A stretch of 64,000 bases of DNA from NCBI GenBank assembly GCA_020851035.1, contig JADZDM010000023.1, positions 124,001 to 188,000 of the forward strand. The letters run 5' to 3'. This document shows, piece by piece, positions 8,351 through 16,020 of the stretch (within the stretch, counting starts at the first letter, position 1; each line of letters opens with the position of its first letter). The position numbers and the translations under genes were made by a program. The DNA comes from Gemmatimonadaceae bacterium (GTDB taxonomy: Bacteria; Gemmatimonadota; Gemmatimonadetes; Gemmatimonadales; Gemmatimonadaceae). Under the pieces are notes generated by a model. The model saw only the letters and a program-made list of their open reading frames with translations. It had not been told where the DNA came from and did not search any database.

Positions 8351-9052
8351 TCATCGCGCGTGTGGAATCTGCCATCGACCATCGCTCGCACGTGCGAATC
8401 CGAAACGGCGCAGTGCCTCATCGAACTGCGCGTTGAAATCCCCGTCGTCCTCATCGCTCTCCTGGAACGCCGCGCCAAGTCGTGAGCGCAATTGGGCGGT
8501 AGTCAGGCCCCCGCGCCCGAGACTCAGCGCATCGTGCATGAGAAGGCCGGCAACTCGCATACGCAGTGCCGGCACCGCCCAGCCCGCACGTTCAGCATGC
8601 TCGTCCAACGCGGGGGCAATCGCAGAGATGGGGCGGTCCAGATCTGGCAAGCCAAGCTTCTCGCGGAGCCGATCACCCATGCGCCGGGCACGATTCCGCT
8701 TGAAGCGCGGTGGGCCGATCTCGAGCGCGTCCGCCACCACGTCGATGGTGTCGACGATGGGCGCGGTATTCGCCGCCGCCTCTTTCTGAGCCCGACGAGC
8801 CGCACGCTTCGCCTGCTTCTCGAGCGCGTCACCCTCGTTCCAGGCTGCCCCCTTCGTGCGGTGCCGGTCGAATACGACCTCGGCGGCGATGCCGTCAGCC
8901 TCCTGGGCCTTCTTCCAGCCATGGACCGAGGATGGGTGCGCCTTCACGAATTCGGCGACGGCTCGGACCGACGTCGCCCCTCCCTCGAGCAGAAACACGG
9001 CCGTGTCCCGGCGAATCTGTATGTCCTCGGGGCTCATGAGCGGTCGTGCCAT
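8351..9052 (-). CDS. Helix-turn-helix protein of unknown function
   Basis: This 233-aa protein begins with a homeodomain-like/helix-turn-helix segment (residues ~15-50, FLLEGGATSVRAVAEF then KAHPSSVHGWKKAQ) that resembles the DNA-binding part of transposase or terminase small subunits. A basic coiled stretch (KQAKRAARRAQKEAAA) and a longer helical C-terminal part follow. The ATG at 9052 has GAGGTG about 6 nt upstream. It is the only minus-strand gene inside the plus-strand cassette and lies next to the recombinase module, so it could be the element's regulator or an excision factor. Neither role is shown by the sequence. Confidence 0.55.
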   Translation of the reverse strand: MARPLMSPEDIQIRRDTAVFLLEGGATSVRAVAEFVKAHPSSVHGWKKAQEADGIAAEVVFDRHRTKGAAWNEGDALEKQAKRAARRAQKEAAANTAPIVDTIDVVADALEIGPPRFKRNRARRMGDRLREKLGLPDLDRPISAIAPALDEHAERAGWAVPALRMRVAGLLMHDALSLGRGGLTTAQLRSRLGAAFQESDEDDGDFNAQFDEALRRFGFARASDGRWQIPHAR

Positions 9053-9139
9053 CGGCGGCACCTCAGTCAGAAGTTGGAGCGCGGCGCCATGGCGGATACC
9101 GTCGCTTATCTGTCTGATTGTACTCCGAGGCTCTGCAGC

Positions 9140-9499
9140 ATGCAACGCGACACTGCTGCTTCAGCCACACCCCCGGTCATTGCTGCGGTCCTCGACCTGA
9201 TCCGGACCCTTCGACTCGCGTACGCGCCAGTGATCGCCGGGGGAGAGTCATCTGATCGAATCTACCACGTCCTGCACGTACTCGCTGGTCAGGTCAGCGC
9301 GCACGAGGTTCGACTTTGCCGGACGCCTCCCGTCCGTCTAGCCGGAGCTGTCGGGCAAGGTCACATCACCGCGACGATGGCGGCATGTCGCGTGGATGCG
9401 GTTCTGGGCGCTGGCGCTCACCCGGCGGCCGGCAAGAAGTCGCGTACGCTACGGAGCGACTGTGGACTGACCCGCGGTCGCAACCGCAGGCTCTCGTGA
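9140..9499 (+). CDS. Small protein translationally coupled to the recombinase
   Basis: A 119-aa reading frame starts at an ATG with GAGG about 10 nt upstream. Its TGA overlaps the recombinase start as GTGA. The first ~55 residues look like a helical protein (PPVIAAVLDLIRTLRLAYAP); the tail is basic (GKKSRTLRSDCGLTRGRNRR). Small genes coupled to an integrase often encode excisionases or regulators, but I see no definite helix-turn-helix here. Support comes mainly from the overlap pattern. The -10-like TTATCT at 9103-9108 could serve it. Confidence 0.4.
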   Translation: MQRDTAASATPPVIAAVLDLIRTLRLAYAPVIAGGESSDRIYHVLHVLAGQVSAHEVRLCRTPPVRLAGAVGQGHITATMAACRVDAVLGAGAHPAAGKKSRTLRSDCGLTRGRNRRLS

Positions 9500-11700
9500 T
9501 CGACTTCGGCACCACAGGTCCCGACGCAGGGTCCACGCACAGCGCCCTCGCCGCCATCCTCTGCTCGGCGCTCCATCCGGAGTTCCTGCAGGCGTTCGGC
9601 GCAGGCGAGTCGCGGTGGTTCAGTGTCTTCGGCAAGACACTCGTGCTCGATGGCGCAGGAGTGCGCGCGGAGAGCGTTCGGTTGGCCTTCCGCCCTGACG
9701 TGGTGACCCGGCTCACCTCCCCGCAGGACGCGGCTTGGTTCGCGGTCGTCCAGCCTGATGTCGAGGCGTGCCTCTCGCGGGCCGAGCACCATATCGCCGG
9801 ACTTGAGGTGCCAAAGGCGGATACTCCGCCCACGCCGCCGATGGTCGGTGATCCCGACCAGCCCGACGGGCAGGCGACGGACGCGCTCCCCCCGCTCAGC
9901 CCTCTCACCCTCGCCACAGCCGTGTCGACCGACGCGGCTGCGAAGCCGGACAGCGTCTCCGACGACCTCGGACCGCTGGGTGAGGAGATGTCTGCACACG
10001 CGCGCGAACTCGCTGCGATGCCGACGCCTCCCCCCGTCTCGCCCAAACAGCAGGCCCATCTCGAACGCATGAGAGAGACGCGCATGGGAAAGAAGAAGGC
10101 CGCGAAGGTCGATGACCCGACGAGCTTCATCGTCGAGGCACACGGGCACTCCGTGCAGGTTGTGCGCAAGGCGAACGGCACGTTCCATCGGAGGCATGCT
10201 GTCTTCGTCCGCGACGCCAAGACGGGTGCGCTCAACAAGGAAGTCCGTCAGCGGTCCTTGGACACAAGCGACCGAGCCGTCGCGCGCGGTCTCGCCGTCG
10301 AATTCCTGCGACGGGTCGCCGCCGAAAAGCGCGGAATGCCCCTGAATACGGGGGCAACGCAGGGCACCGTGGCTGACCCGGCGGACAATGGCGGCCAGAC
10401 GTCGGTAATGACGGCCGTCGAGCGCTACGTCGCGTCGGAGGACATGGAACGGCTCACACCGAAGACGCAGTCCTCATACCGCAGCGCGCTGGCCGCGCTC
10501 ACCGCGTCGCTCGGCCCGGAGACGGCCCTCGAGACGGTAGGGCGAAATGACCTGAAGCGGCACTGTGAAGCACGGCTCGCACCTGGTTTCCGGTACCGCC
10601 CTGTGGACCGCAACGGGCACTGGGGCCGTGTGGACATCATCAAGGCGACGGCCGTCACGGAGGGAACGGTGAACGCTGACCTGACCACCTTCGCCATCCT
10701 TTGGAACTGGTGCGCCCGCACGACGGATGGTCGCGGCGAGCCGCTGGTACGACTCAGCCTTCCGGTCATGCCGCGGCTCTTCCAGAACGACGATGCGCAT
10801 CGTCCGTCAGCCAACCCTGAGCGTTCGGAGCGTTTGATCGCGTTCCTTGACGCGCTCATCGACGATCTCGAGAGCCAGATCCGGACAACGGCCGACATGA
10901 CGACGAAGCAGGGGCTCGACTTGAGCTACGCCCTCCGACGTGCGCTGTTCGCGCGTGTCGGCATCGTGCTGGCCGGACTGTACGGCGTCCGCCGTGGTAG
11001 TATCGCGTCGCTGGCGTGGGAGAACGTGGATCTGGAAGGCACCACGAGCGACGATGGCCCCCAGATCACGTTCCTCCTGAAGAACACGTCCGGTGGTCGC
11101 CCGATTCGGCACAGGGTGTTGATCCCGAAGGACGAACTCCCCATGGTCAGCCTGTTGCTGAACACGGTCGGTTCGCAGGGCGCCTCGCCATATGTGTTTC
11201 CCAAGGCGACGAACGTCACGAGACACGTGACTGGCGACGAGCTTGGCGCGTGGCTCGATGGCTTCACGGAGCGGGCAGGCTTGCTCAAGCAGAAGGGTGG
11301 CATCTGGCATCCGTTCCGGCGCGGATGGGCGCAGGCGTTGCTCGCGAAGGGCTGGGACGCGCAGCAGGTCGCCAAGTACGGCGGGTGGCGCGACCTCGCG
11401 ACCTTCCACAAGAGCTACGCGCTCCGCCTGCCTGAGACGGAGAAGGCCATGATCCACAGCACGCCAATGGCGCAGCTTCTGGCGCGCCGCGAAAGCGGCG
11501 GCGCCGCGGTAGACTCCCCGGCCGCAGACCACCCGGCGGAAGCCGCCATGACGCAGCCGACCAAGCGCGGGGCGATGCCGCGCAATGTGCCTCAGAGTGG
11601 AGCGCGCGTCCTGGAGTTTCCGAAGCGCCGGGATGCGGGCCGACCGGATGTGAGCCGGGAGAGCCATCGCTCCGCGCCGCGCTCGCGCCGCGATGACTGA
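9496..11700 (+). CDS. Tyrosine recombinase (phage/ICE-type integrase) with long N-terminal extension
   Basis: This 734-aa enzyme would integrate and excise the element by site-specific recombination. Catalytic residues are visible: Arg499 or Arg500 in GLYGVRRGSIASLAW, the H-x-x-R box His605/Arg608 (WHPFRRGWAQALLAKG), Trp631 in YGGWRDLATF in the second His/Trp position, and the nucleophile Tyr641 in HKSYALR. A SAM-like core-binding domain precedes the catalytic domain (SEDMERLTPKTQSSYRSAL). The first ~190 residues are an extra domain of unknown function, then a basic linker (RMGKKKAAK). I chose the GTG that overlaps the preceding stop as GTGA. The gene ends 124 bp before the 3' end of a tRNA-Gln gene, a typical integrase-attachment layout. 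Confidence 0.85.
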   Translation: MIDFGTTGPDAGSTHSALAAILCSALHPEFLQAFGAGESRWFSVFGKTLVLDGAGVRAESVRLAFRPDVVTRLTSPQDAAWFAVVQPDVEACLSRAEHHIAGLEVPKADTPPTPPMVGDPDQPDGQATDALPPLSPLTLATAVSTDAAAKPDSVSDDLGPLGEEMSAHARELAAMPTPPPVSPKQQAHLERMRETRMGKKKAAKVDDPTSFIVEAHGHSVQVVRKANGTFHRRHAVFVRDAKTGALNKEVRQRSLDTSDRAVARGLAVEFLRRVAAEKRGMPLNTGATQGTVADPADNGGQTSVMTAVERYVASEDMERLTPKTQSSYRSALAALTASLGPETALETVGRNDLKRHCEARLAPGFRYRPVDRNGHWGRVDIIKATAVTEGTVNADLTTFAILWNWCARTTDGRGEPLVRLSLPVMPRLFQNDDAHRPSANPERSERLIAFLDALIDDLESQIRTTADMTTKQGLDLSYALRRALFARVGIVLAGLYGVRRGSIASLAWENVDLEGTTSDDGPQITFLLKNTSGGRPIRHRVLIPKDELPMVSLLLNTVGSQGASPYVFPKATNVTRHVTGDELGAWLDGFTERAGLLKQKGGIWHPFRRGWAQALLAKGWDAQQVAKYGGWRDLATFHKSYALRLPETEKAMIHSTPMAQLLARRESGGAAVDSPAADHPAEAAMTQPTKRGAMPRNVPQSGARVLEFPKRRDAGRPDVSRESHRSAPRSRRDD

Positions 11701-11714
11701 GCGTTCGGCAGCCG

Positions 11715-11772
11715 TTATGACCGAGGTATGGCTGCGGTCATAAATGATATGGCTCGCTGTGACCGCAGCCAT
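11715..11772. repeat. Nested inverted repeats between recombinase and tRNA-Gln
   Basis: TTATGACCG at 11715-11723 is inverted as CGGTCATAA at 11735-11743. ATGGCTGCGGTCA at 11728-11740 is inverted perfectly as TGACCGCAGCCAT at 11760-11772. Three copies of the core CGGTCA/TGACCG therefore sit within 58 bp. Likely roles are recombinase arm-type binding sites or an operator; the position supports an attachment-site function. Confidence 0.7.
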
Positions 11773-11774
11773 AA

Positions 11775-11822
11775 ACGGAAAGCCCGGCGGCGCCTAAGTG
11801 CAGGCACCGCCGGGCTTTCCGT
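11775..11822 (-). terminator. Hairpin terminator downstream of tRNA-Gln
   Basis: ACGGAAAGCCCGGCGG at 11775-11790 pairs perfectly with 11807-11822, with three further base pairs after one mismatch and a short loop. It begins 3 bases from the 3' end of the tRNA-Gln gene. It could also stop plus-strand transcription from the recombinase. Confidence 0.75.
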
Positions 11823-11824
11823 AT

Positions 11825-11895
11825 TGCCCCTCCAGGGCTCGAACCTGGACTCTTCTGATCCAGAATCAGACATGTTGCCAGTTACACCAAGGGGC
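11825..11895 (-). tRNA. tRNA-Gln (anticodon CTG)
   Basis: The 71-nt gene folds as a cloverleaf: acceptor GCCCCTT/GAGGGGC, anticodon stem TCTGA/TCAGA around the loop TTCTGGA with anticodon CTG, T-arm CCAGG/CCTGG around TTCGAGC, and discriminator A. The CCA end is not encoded. The 3' end faces the recombinase gene, so it is the probable integration target of the element at the left of the window. Confidence 0.95.
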
Positions 11896-12024
11896 ACCAC
11901 AACCCGACCACCTTGCGGCCGCCGGATGCCGAAAAACTAGCCGTTCTCCCCACCCGCTTCAAGGGGACGTGACAGGCTGACGCGAATCACCACCGGCTCA
12001 GTCGGGAGCCACGCCCGCCCCGGC

Positions 12025-12030
12025 TAGCTT
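12025..12030 (+). promoter_or_regulatory. -10 element TAGCTT before the GTG start at 12039
   Basis: TAGCTT ends 8 nt before the GTG start codon with no Shine-Dalgarno in between, which predicts a leaderless or nearly leaderless mRNA. Confidence 0.45.
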
Positions 12031-12038
12031 GCGCCACA

Positions 12039-13400
12039 GTGACCCGACCCCCACGCCGCACCCGACCCGCCGCCCTCCCCCTCCTCGGCGCCCTCCTCCT
12101 CTCCGCCACGGCCTGCCGACCCGGCTGGGACGCCCTCGGCAGCACCCACGCCCAGGCGCAGGCCAACGGCGTCACGCTCGCCGACGCCCTCTACCGCCGC
12201 TACCTCATCGTCGAACGCACACCGTTCTACGCCGCGGCCCGCGCGAAGATCGGCAAGCGTGCCCTCTCGCCCTCGGCGGTCTTCGAGGACACCACGGTCT
12301 GGACCAGCCGCCCCGACGCGAAGACCCGGCTGCTCCTCGCCGAGGGCGTCTCGACGGCGGATGGACGCTACCGCTTCACCCCGCGCGCGAACGCAGCCTA
12401 CCCCGACCGACTCGCCGACGCGCGCCACCTCACCCAGCTCACGCACCTCGCGCGGGAGGGAGAGTATGAATGGCGCACCTCGGTGGACTTCGCGATCGGC
12501 TCCATGACCCCGAACGACTGGGGCACCGGGTTCCGCGGCGCGCTGGCGAGCGCCGAGGGCCGGAGTGACGCCGACCTGCGCGCCGACCTGCGCAGCACCA
12601 TGCCCCGCACCACCGCCGCACTCGGCCGCATGTTCGCCCTCGACACGCTGCACGCCCAGCCACTCACCGACGGCACGACGGCGGTCACCGTCGTCATGCG
12701 CCTGCAGCCGGACCGCATGAAGGCGGAGTTCCCGCTCTACGCGAAGTTCGTGGCGAAGTACGTCGGCGGCGCCGCATTCCACGTGGTGCTGCGCGACGCG
12801 CGCGGTGCACGCTGGATGGAGATCCGCAGCGCGGATCGTCGCACCACCGTGCGGCTGCGCGTTCGCAACGGCGGCCTGCAGCCACTGGAGGGCCCGGCGC
12901 GTGTGATGCCAGACTCACTGCGGATGGTGATCGATGCCAGCTCGAAGTTCTCCATCTTCACCATCGGGTTCCGCGGCATGGAGGGCACGTTGTCGTTCGT
13001 GCGCACGCCGACGGATCGCGCGTGGGTGATGCGCTTCGACCATGCCCCGGACTGGCAACTGCCGCTGGGCGCCGCCGCCATGCTGCGCACGCCGCTGAGG
13101 CGCCCGTTCGAGCAGGGGGGCATCAGCGGCCGCGTCAGCTACCGCATCGGCGCTGCCGGCCAGACCTGGATCTCCCGCGACTTCCGCGTCGCCGTGCAGG
13201 AGTCCGCCGTCACGCGCTTCCTCGGCGGATTCAGCGGCTCCGCCTTCAGCGAGTTCGACGGGCCGGCGGAACGCGATGAGAACCGCTTCAATGCCGAGCT
13301 CTTCCAGGCCATGCGGGACGACCTGCGGGCCTTCCGCTACGGCTCGCGGCCCGGGCTGAACCCGGCGTCAGGCGGTGCGCTGGGGAGCGGCGATGAGTGA
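12039..13400 (+). CDS. Lipoprotein of unknown function
   Basis: This 453-aa protein has a basic N terminus, a hydrophobic core and a lipobox (LLSATAC, Cys near residue 26), so it should be lipid-anchored on the periplasmic side. The mature part alternates short beta strands and loops (FHVVLRDARGARWMEIR, RTTVRLRVRNGGLQPLEG) and contains no catalytic motif I recognise; a lipocalin or beta-sandwich fold seems possible. It begins with GTG. A hairpin terminator lies 10 bp after the stop, shared with the convergent tRNA-Ala. Confidence 0.75.
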   Translation: MTRPPRRTRPAALPLLGALLLSATACRPGWDALGSTHAQAQANGVTLADALYRRYLIVERTPFYAAARAKIGKRALSPSAVFEDTTVWTSRPDAKTRLLLAEGVSTADGRYRFTPRANAAYPDRLADARHLTQLTHLAREGEYEWRTSVDFAIGSMTPNDWGTGFRGALASAEGRSDADLRADLRSTMPRTTAALGRMFALDTLHAQPLTDGTTAVTVVMRLQPDRMKAEFPLYAKFVAKYVGGAAFHVVLRDARGARWMEIRSADRRTTVRLRVRNGGLQPLEGPARVMPDSLRMVIDASSKFSIFTIGFRGMEGTLSFVRTPTDRAWVMRFDHAPDWQLPLGAAAMLRTPLRRPFEQGGISGRVSYRIGAAGQTWISRDFRVAVQESAVTRFLGGFSGSAFSEFDGPAERDENRFNAELFQAMRDDLRAFRYGSRPGLNPASGGALGSGDE

Positions 13401-13409
13401 CAACGAAAA

Positions 13410-13441
13410 GGGGCGGCGAATCCCGTGGGATTCACCGCCCC
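13410..13441 (-). terminator. Bidirectional hairpin terminator
   Basis: GGGGCGGCGAATCCC pairs with GGATTCACCGCCCC around a GTG loop. The AAAA at 13406-13409 supplies a T-run on the minus strand, so it mainly terminates the tRNA-Ala transcript, and it can also serve the plus-strand lipoprotein gene. Confidence 0.8.
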
Positions 13442-13525
13442 TGCACCAGCTGGGCCACGCACGCTGTCATTGGAACTCTCCGTCCTACCGAGCAGCGGCG
13501 GGCATTTGCTCTGTCAATCACACGA

Positions 13526-13598
13526 TGGAGCTGAGGGGAATCGAACCCCTGACCTCTGCAGTGCGATTGCAGCGCTCTACCAACTGAGCTACAGCCCC
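13526..13598 (-). tRNA. tRNA-Ala (anticodon CGC)
   Basis: The 73-nt gene gives acceptor GGGGCTG/CAGCTCC, which includes the G3:U70 wobble that identifies alanine tRNAs. The anticodon stem CTGCA/TGCAG encloses the loop ATCGCAC, and the T-arm is AGGGGTTCGATTCCCCT-like. Anticodon CGC reads GCG codons, which are frequent in this GC-rich genome. CCA is not encoded. Confidence 0.96.
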
Positions 13599-13765
13599 GA
13601 CTCTGTAGGCGCCGCACACAAGCGTGTATCGGCACCTCGCACAGTCTCCTGAAGCTAGTAACCCTCTCGCCTCAGGTCAACTCCAGCTCCCTTACCCCGG
13701 GAACCGGACTGCAGACCTGTCCTTCTGTACCCCAGACGCGCCAGATGTTCCCCCGTCACACCGCC

Positions 13766-15175
13766 ATGCACAGATTCGACTCCCGCTTCGTCCAGGACCA
13801 GCTCACCCTTCGCACCGAGGCGCGGAACGCGGTCCGCCTCCAGCCCGAGGGGGAGTACGTCCTGTACTGGATGCAGTCCACGCAGCGGCTCGTCGAGAAC
13901 TGGGCCCTCCGGCAAGCCACGCTGGAGGCCGACCGGCTGGGCAAGCCGCTGGTGATCTACCAGGGGCTGAATCCCCACTACGAGTACGCCAGCGCGCGCA
14001 CCCACGCCATGATCCTCGGCAATGCCGCGGAGCTGGCGGCGCAGGCGGAGTCGCTGGGCTACACCTACCTCTTCCACCTGCGCCACCGGCTGGATGGCGA
14101 CAACCGGGTGGTGGACCGGCTGGCCGCCCGGGCGGCGCTGGTCGTGACTGACGCGTTCCCGACGGCCGGGGTCGACGCCCGGACGAACCGCGTCGCCAGC
14201 CGCCTGCCCTGCCGCCTGCTGGCGGTGGAATCCCACGCCATCGTGCCGGCGGGGGCCTTCGCGAAGGAGGAGTACGCCGCCCGGACCATCCGGACGAAGC
14301 TCGCGCGGCTGCTGGACCTGAGCCTGGAGCCGGTCGCGGATGTGCCCCCGCGAAAGCGGGTCACTGCCGCGCTCCGGCGCTCGCTGGAGGTGGAGAGCCT
14401 GAACTTCGCCGGGCTGGACCTGCCCGCCGAGATCGCGCGGTGTGCGATCGACCACTCGGTGGCGGCGGTGCCCGGGGTGGCGCCGGGCCTGACGGCGGCG
14501 CGGGCCCGGCTGGAGGCCTTCTGCCAGGCGGTGCTGCCGGATTACGCCGAGCGTCGCAACGACCCTGCGGACGTCGAGGGGTCGAGCCGGCTGTCACCGT
14601 ACCTGCATTTCGGGCACATCGCGGCGGCCGAGGTGGCGCGCACGGTGCGCGAGCGCGGTGCGCCGGACCAGGTCGCGAAGTTCTTCGACGAGCTGGTGAC
14701 CTGGCGCGAGCTGTCGCTCAACTTCTGCGTGCGGAACCCACAGTTCGGCACGCTGGACGGCCTGCCCAACTGGGTGCGGGAGAACATGGCGCGCCATGCC
14801 GGCGACCCACGGGAGCACGTGTACTCCACCGACGAGTTCGAGCGGGCCGCGACGCATCATCCGCTGTGGAATGCGGCGCAGCGCGAGCTGCTCGCGACCG
14901 GCCGGATGCACAACGTGATGCGGATGTACTGGGGCAAGTACATCGTGCTCTGGAGCGCGACCTATGCCGACGCGCTGTCCACGATGGTGCGGCTGAACAA
15001 CCGGTACGCGCTGGACGGCCGCGATCCGAGCAGCCACGCCGGCATCCAGTGGTGCCTGGGCAAGTTCGACCGCCCCTGGCAGCGCCGGCCGGTGCTGGGC
15101 ACGATCCGTTACATGTCGCTGGACCTGGCGTACCGGAAGTTCGACGCGCGCGGTTACGAGCAGCGCTGGGGCTGA
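13766..15175 (+). CDS. phr: Class II CPD photolyase
   Basis: This ~469-aa flavoprotein repairs UV-induced cyclobutane pyrimidine dimers using blue light and FADH-. The C-terminal half carries the class II signature: GRMHNVMRMYWGKYIVLW, then LNNRYALDGRDPSSHAGIQW, and RPVLGTIRYMSLDLAYRKFD near the end. The N-terminal half (YVLYWMQSTQRLVENWAL) is the alpha/beta antenna domain. Length fits the class. ATGs at 13745 and 13766 are both possible; I prefer the second because it begins closer to where family homology normally starts. It is a single gene, with no linked cryptochrome or regulator. Confidence 0.93.
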   Translation: MHRFDSRFVQDQLTLRTEARNAVRLQPEGEYVLYWMQSTQRLVENWALRQATLEADRLGKPLVIYQGLNPHYEYASARTHAMILGNAAELAAQAESLGYTYLFHLRHRLDGDNRVVDRLAARAALVVTDAFPTAGVDARTNRVASRLPCRLLAVESHAIVPAGAFAKEEYAARTIRTKLARLLDLSLEPVADVPPRKRVTAALRRSLEVESLNFAGLDLPAEIARCAIDHSVAAVPGVAPGLTAARARLEAFCQAVLPDYAERRNDPADVEGSSRLSPYLHFGHIAAAEVARTVRERGAPDQVAKFFDELVTWRELSLNFCVRNPQFGTLDGLPNWVRENMARHAGDPREHVYSTDEFERAATHHPLWNAAQRELLATGRMHNVMRMYWGKYIVLWSATYADALSTMVRLNNRYALDGRDPSSHAGIQWCLGKFDRPWQRRPVLGTIRYMSLDLAYRKFDARGYEQRWG

Positions 15176-15239
15176 GGGCGGCGCCAGCCGGACCCACCGC
15201 GCTGGCGGAACGGCCAGGGCGCGGGGGGCAGACGTGACA

Positions 15240-15273
15240 AAGGGCGCTCCGTCACCGAGTCGGAGCACCCCTT
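15240..15273 (-). terminator. Hairpin terminator below the KGG-repeat gene
   Basis: GCTCCG at 15246-15251 pairs with CGGAGC at 15261-15266; GGG and CCC extend the stem after one mismatch. On the minus strand it is followed by a short T-run. It lies about 80 bp beyond the KGG gene and can also serve the convergent photolyase gene. Confidence 0.6.
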
Positions 15274-15353
15274 GTGCATGTCCTGCAGACCATCGGCGTC
15301 GTCATGCGGCAGTGCTGTGCTCGCAGTCCGGACCGAGGATCGGTCGTCCGAGG

Positions 15354-15653
15354 TTATCGACGGGTCTCGTCGGTACCACCGCGACGGTTGCGGCTGCGTG
15401 CACCGCCACCTTCACGGCCGATCGAGGCCATGTGCGCGCGATCGCGACTGACGATCTCGCCTCCCTTCTTCCCCGCGTTGCGGGCTTCGTCGCGGGACCA
15501 CTCATGAGCGGTGCCCTTTGCATGTGCCGCCCGGCCGCCCTTGGAGGCGATTTCCTTCTGCCGGTTGGGATCCATGCTGGCGAACCCTCGCGTGCTCTTT
15601 CGCGGCTTTTCGTCGCCCATAGGCGACGAGCCGCGGTCCATCGTCTCTGCCAT
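15354..15653 (-). CDS. KGG-repeat general stress protein
   Basis: This 99-aa very hydrophilic protein contains KGG-type repeats (residues ~36-42 IASKGGRAAH, ~58-65 AGKKGGEIVS, and the degenerate SIGREGGGA). Small KGG proteins such as Bacillus GsiB and enterobacterial YciG are induced by starvation, heat or desiccation and are thought to protect cell components; the mechanism is not established. The ATG at 15653 has a strong AGGAGG site 7 nt upstream, one of the few strong Shine-Dalgarno sites in the window. Confidence 0.85.
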   Translation of the reverse strand: MAETMDRGSSPMGDEKPRKSTRGFASMDPNRQKEIASKGGRAAHAKGTAHEWSRDEARNAGKKGGEIVSRDRAHMASIGREGGGARSRNRRGGTDETRR

Positions 15654-16020
15654 GCAGCGTCCTCCTGCCCCGTGAAAGGTTACCACCCCGGTTTGCCCGG
15701 TCGGAGCTGGAACCAATGCAGCAGCGGCCCACCCCCTCCGCTTCCAGTCGGGGCGCGGCCGAACCGAACCGATCCAGCACTCAGGATCCTCCGGCGACGA
15801 TGGCTGTTACACCGTCTCCGGACGCCCCGGGTGTTCTGTCAGGCATCCGCCTGGATTCCTGACAAGTCCTGCGAACCTCAGCCTATGCACGTTACGGGCC
15901 GCTGGCCGAGGCCGCTCTGCAATATTACACCCGTTTCCCTGACCAGACGGCAAATCCACCCGATTTCTGTCAAGATTCCGTATGGTCGAGTTCGCTAAAT
16001 AGGCGGCGCTATATTCTGGC
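15654..16020. other. Intergenic region with one strong 28-nt hairpin
   Basis: This 367-bp divergent region holds promoters for the KGG and RNase Z genes and no visible reading frame. At 15837-15864, TGTCAGG and CCTGACA pair at the outside, then ATCC and GGAT inside one mismatch, closing a 4-nt loop. A related TGTCAAG occurs at 15968-15974. The hairpin may be an operator or a structured leader; its position ~180 bp upstream of either gene does not decide. Confidence 0.5.
16010..16015 (+). promoter_or_regulatory. -10 element TATATT for RNase Z
   Basis: TATATT ends 5 nt before the ATG. The expected transcription start coincides with the start codon, and there is no Shine-Dalgarno sequence. Confidence 0.6.

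Noticed and set aside
9316-9495. Recombinase start at the TTG at 9316 or ATG at 9385
   Set aside because: The translation before residue ~60 of that frame is basic and low-complexity, while GTG at 9496 overlaps the stop of a protein-like small frame in the GTGA manner common in this genome.
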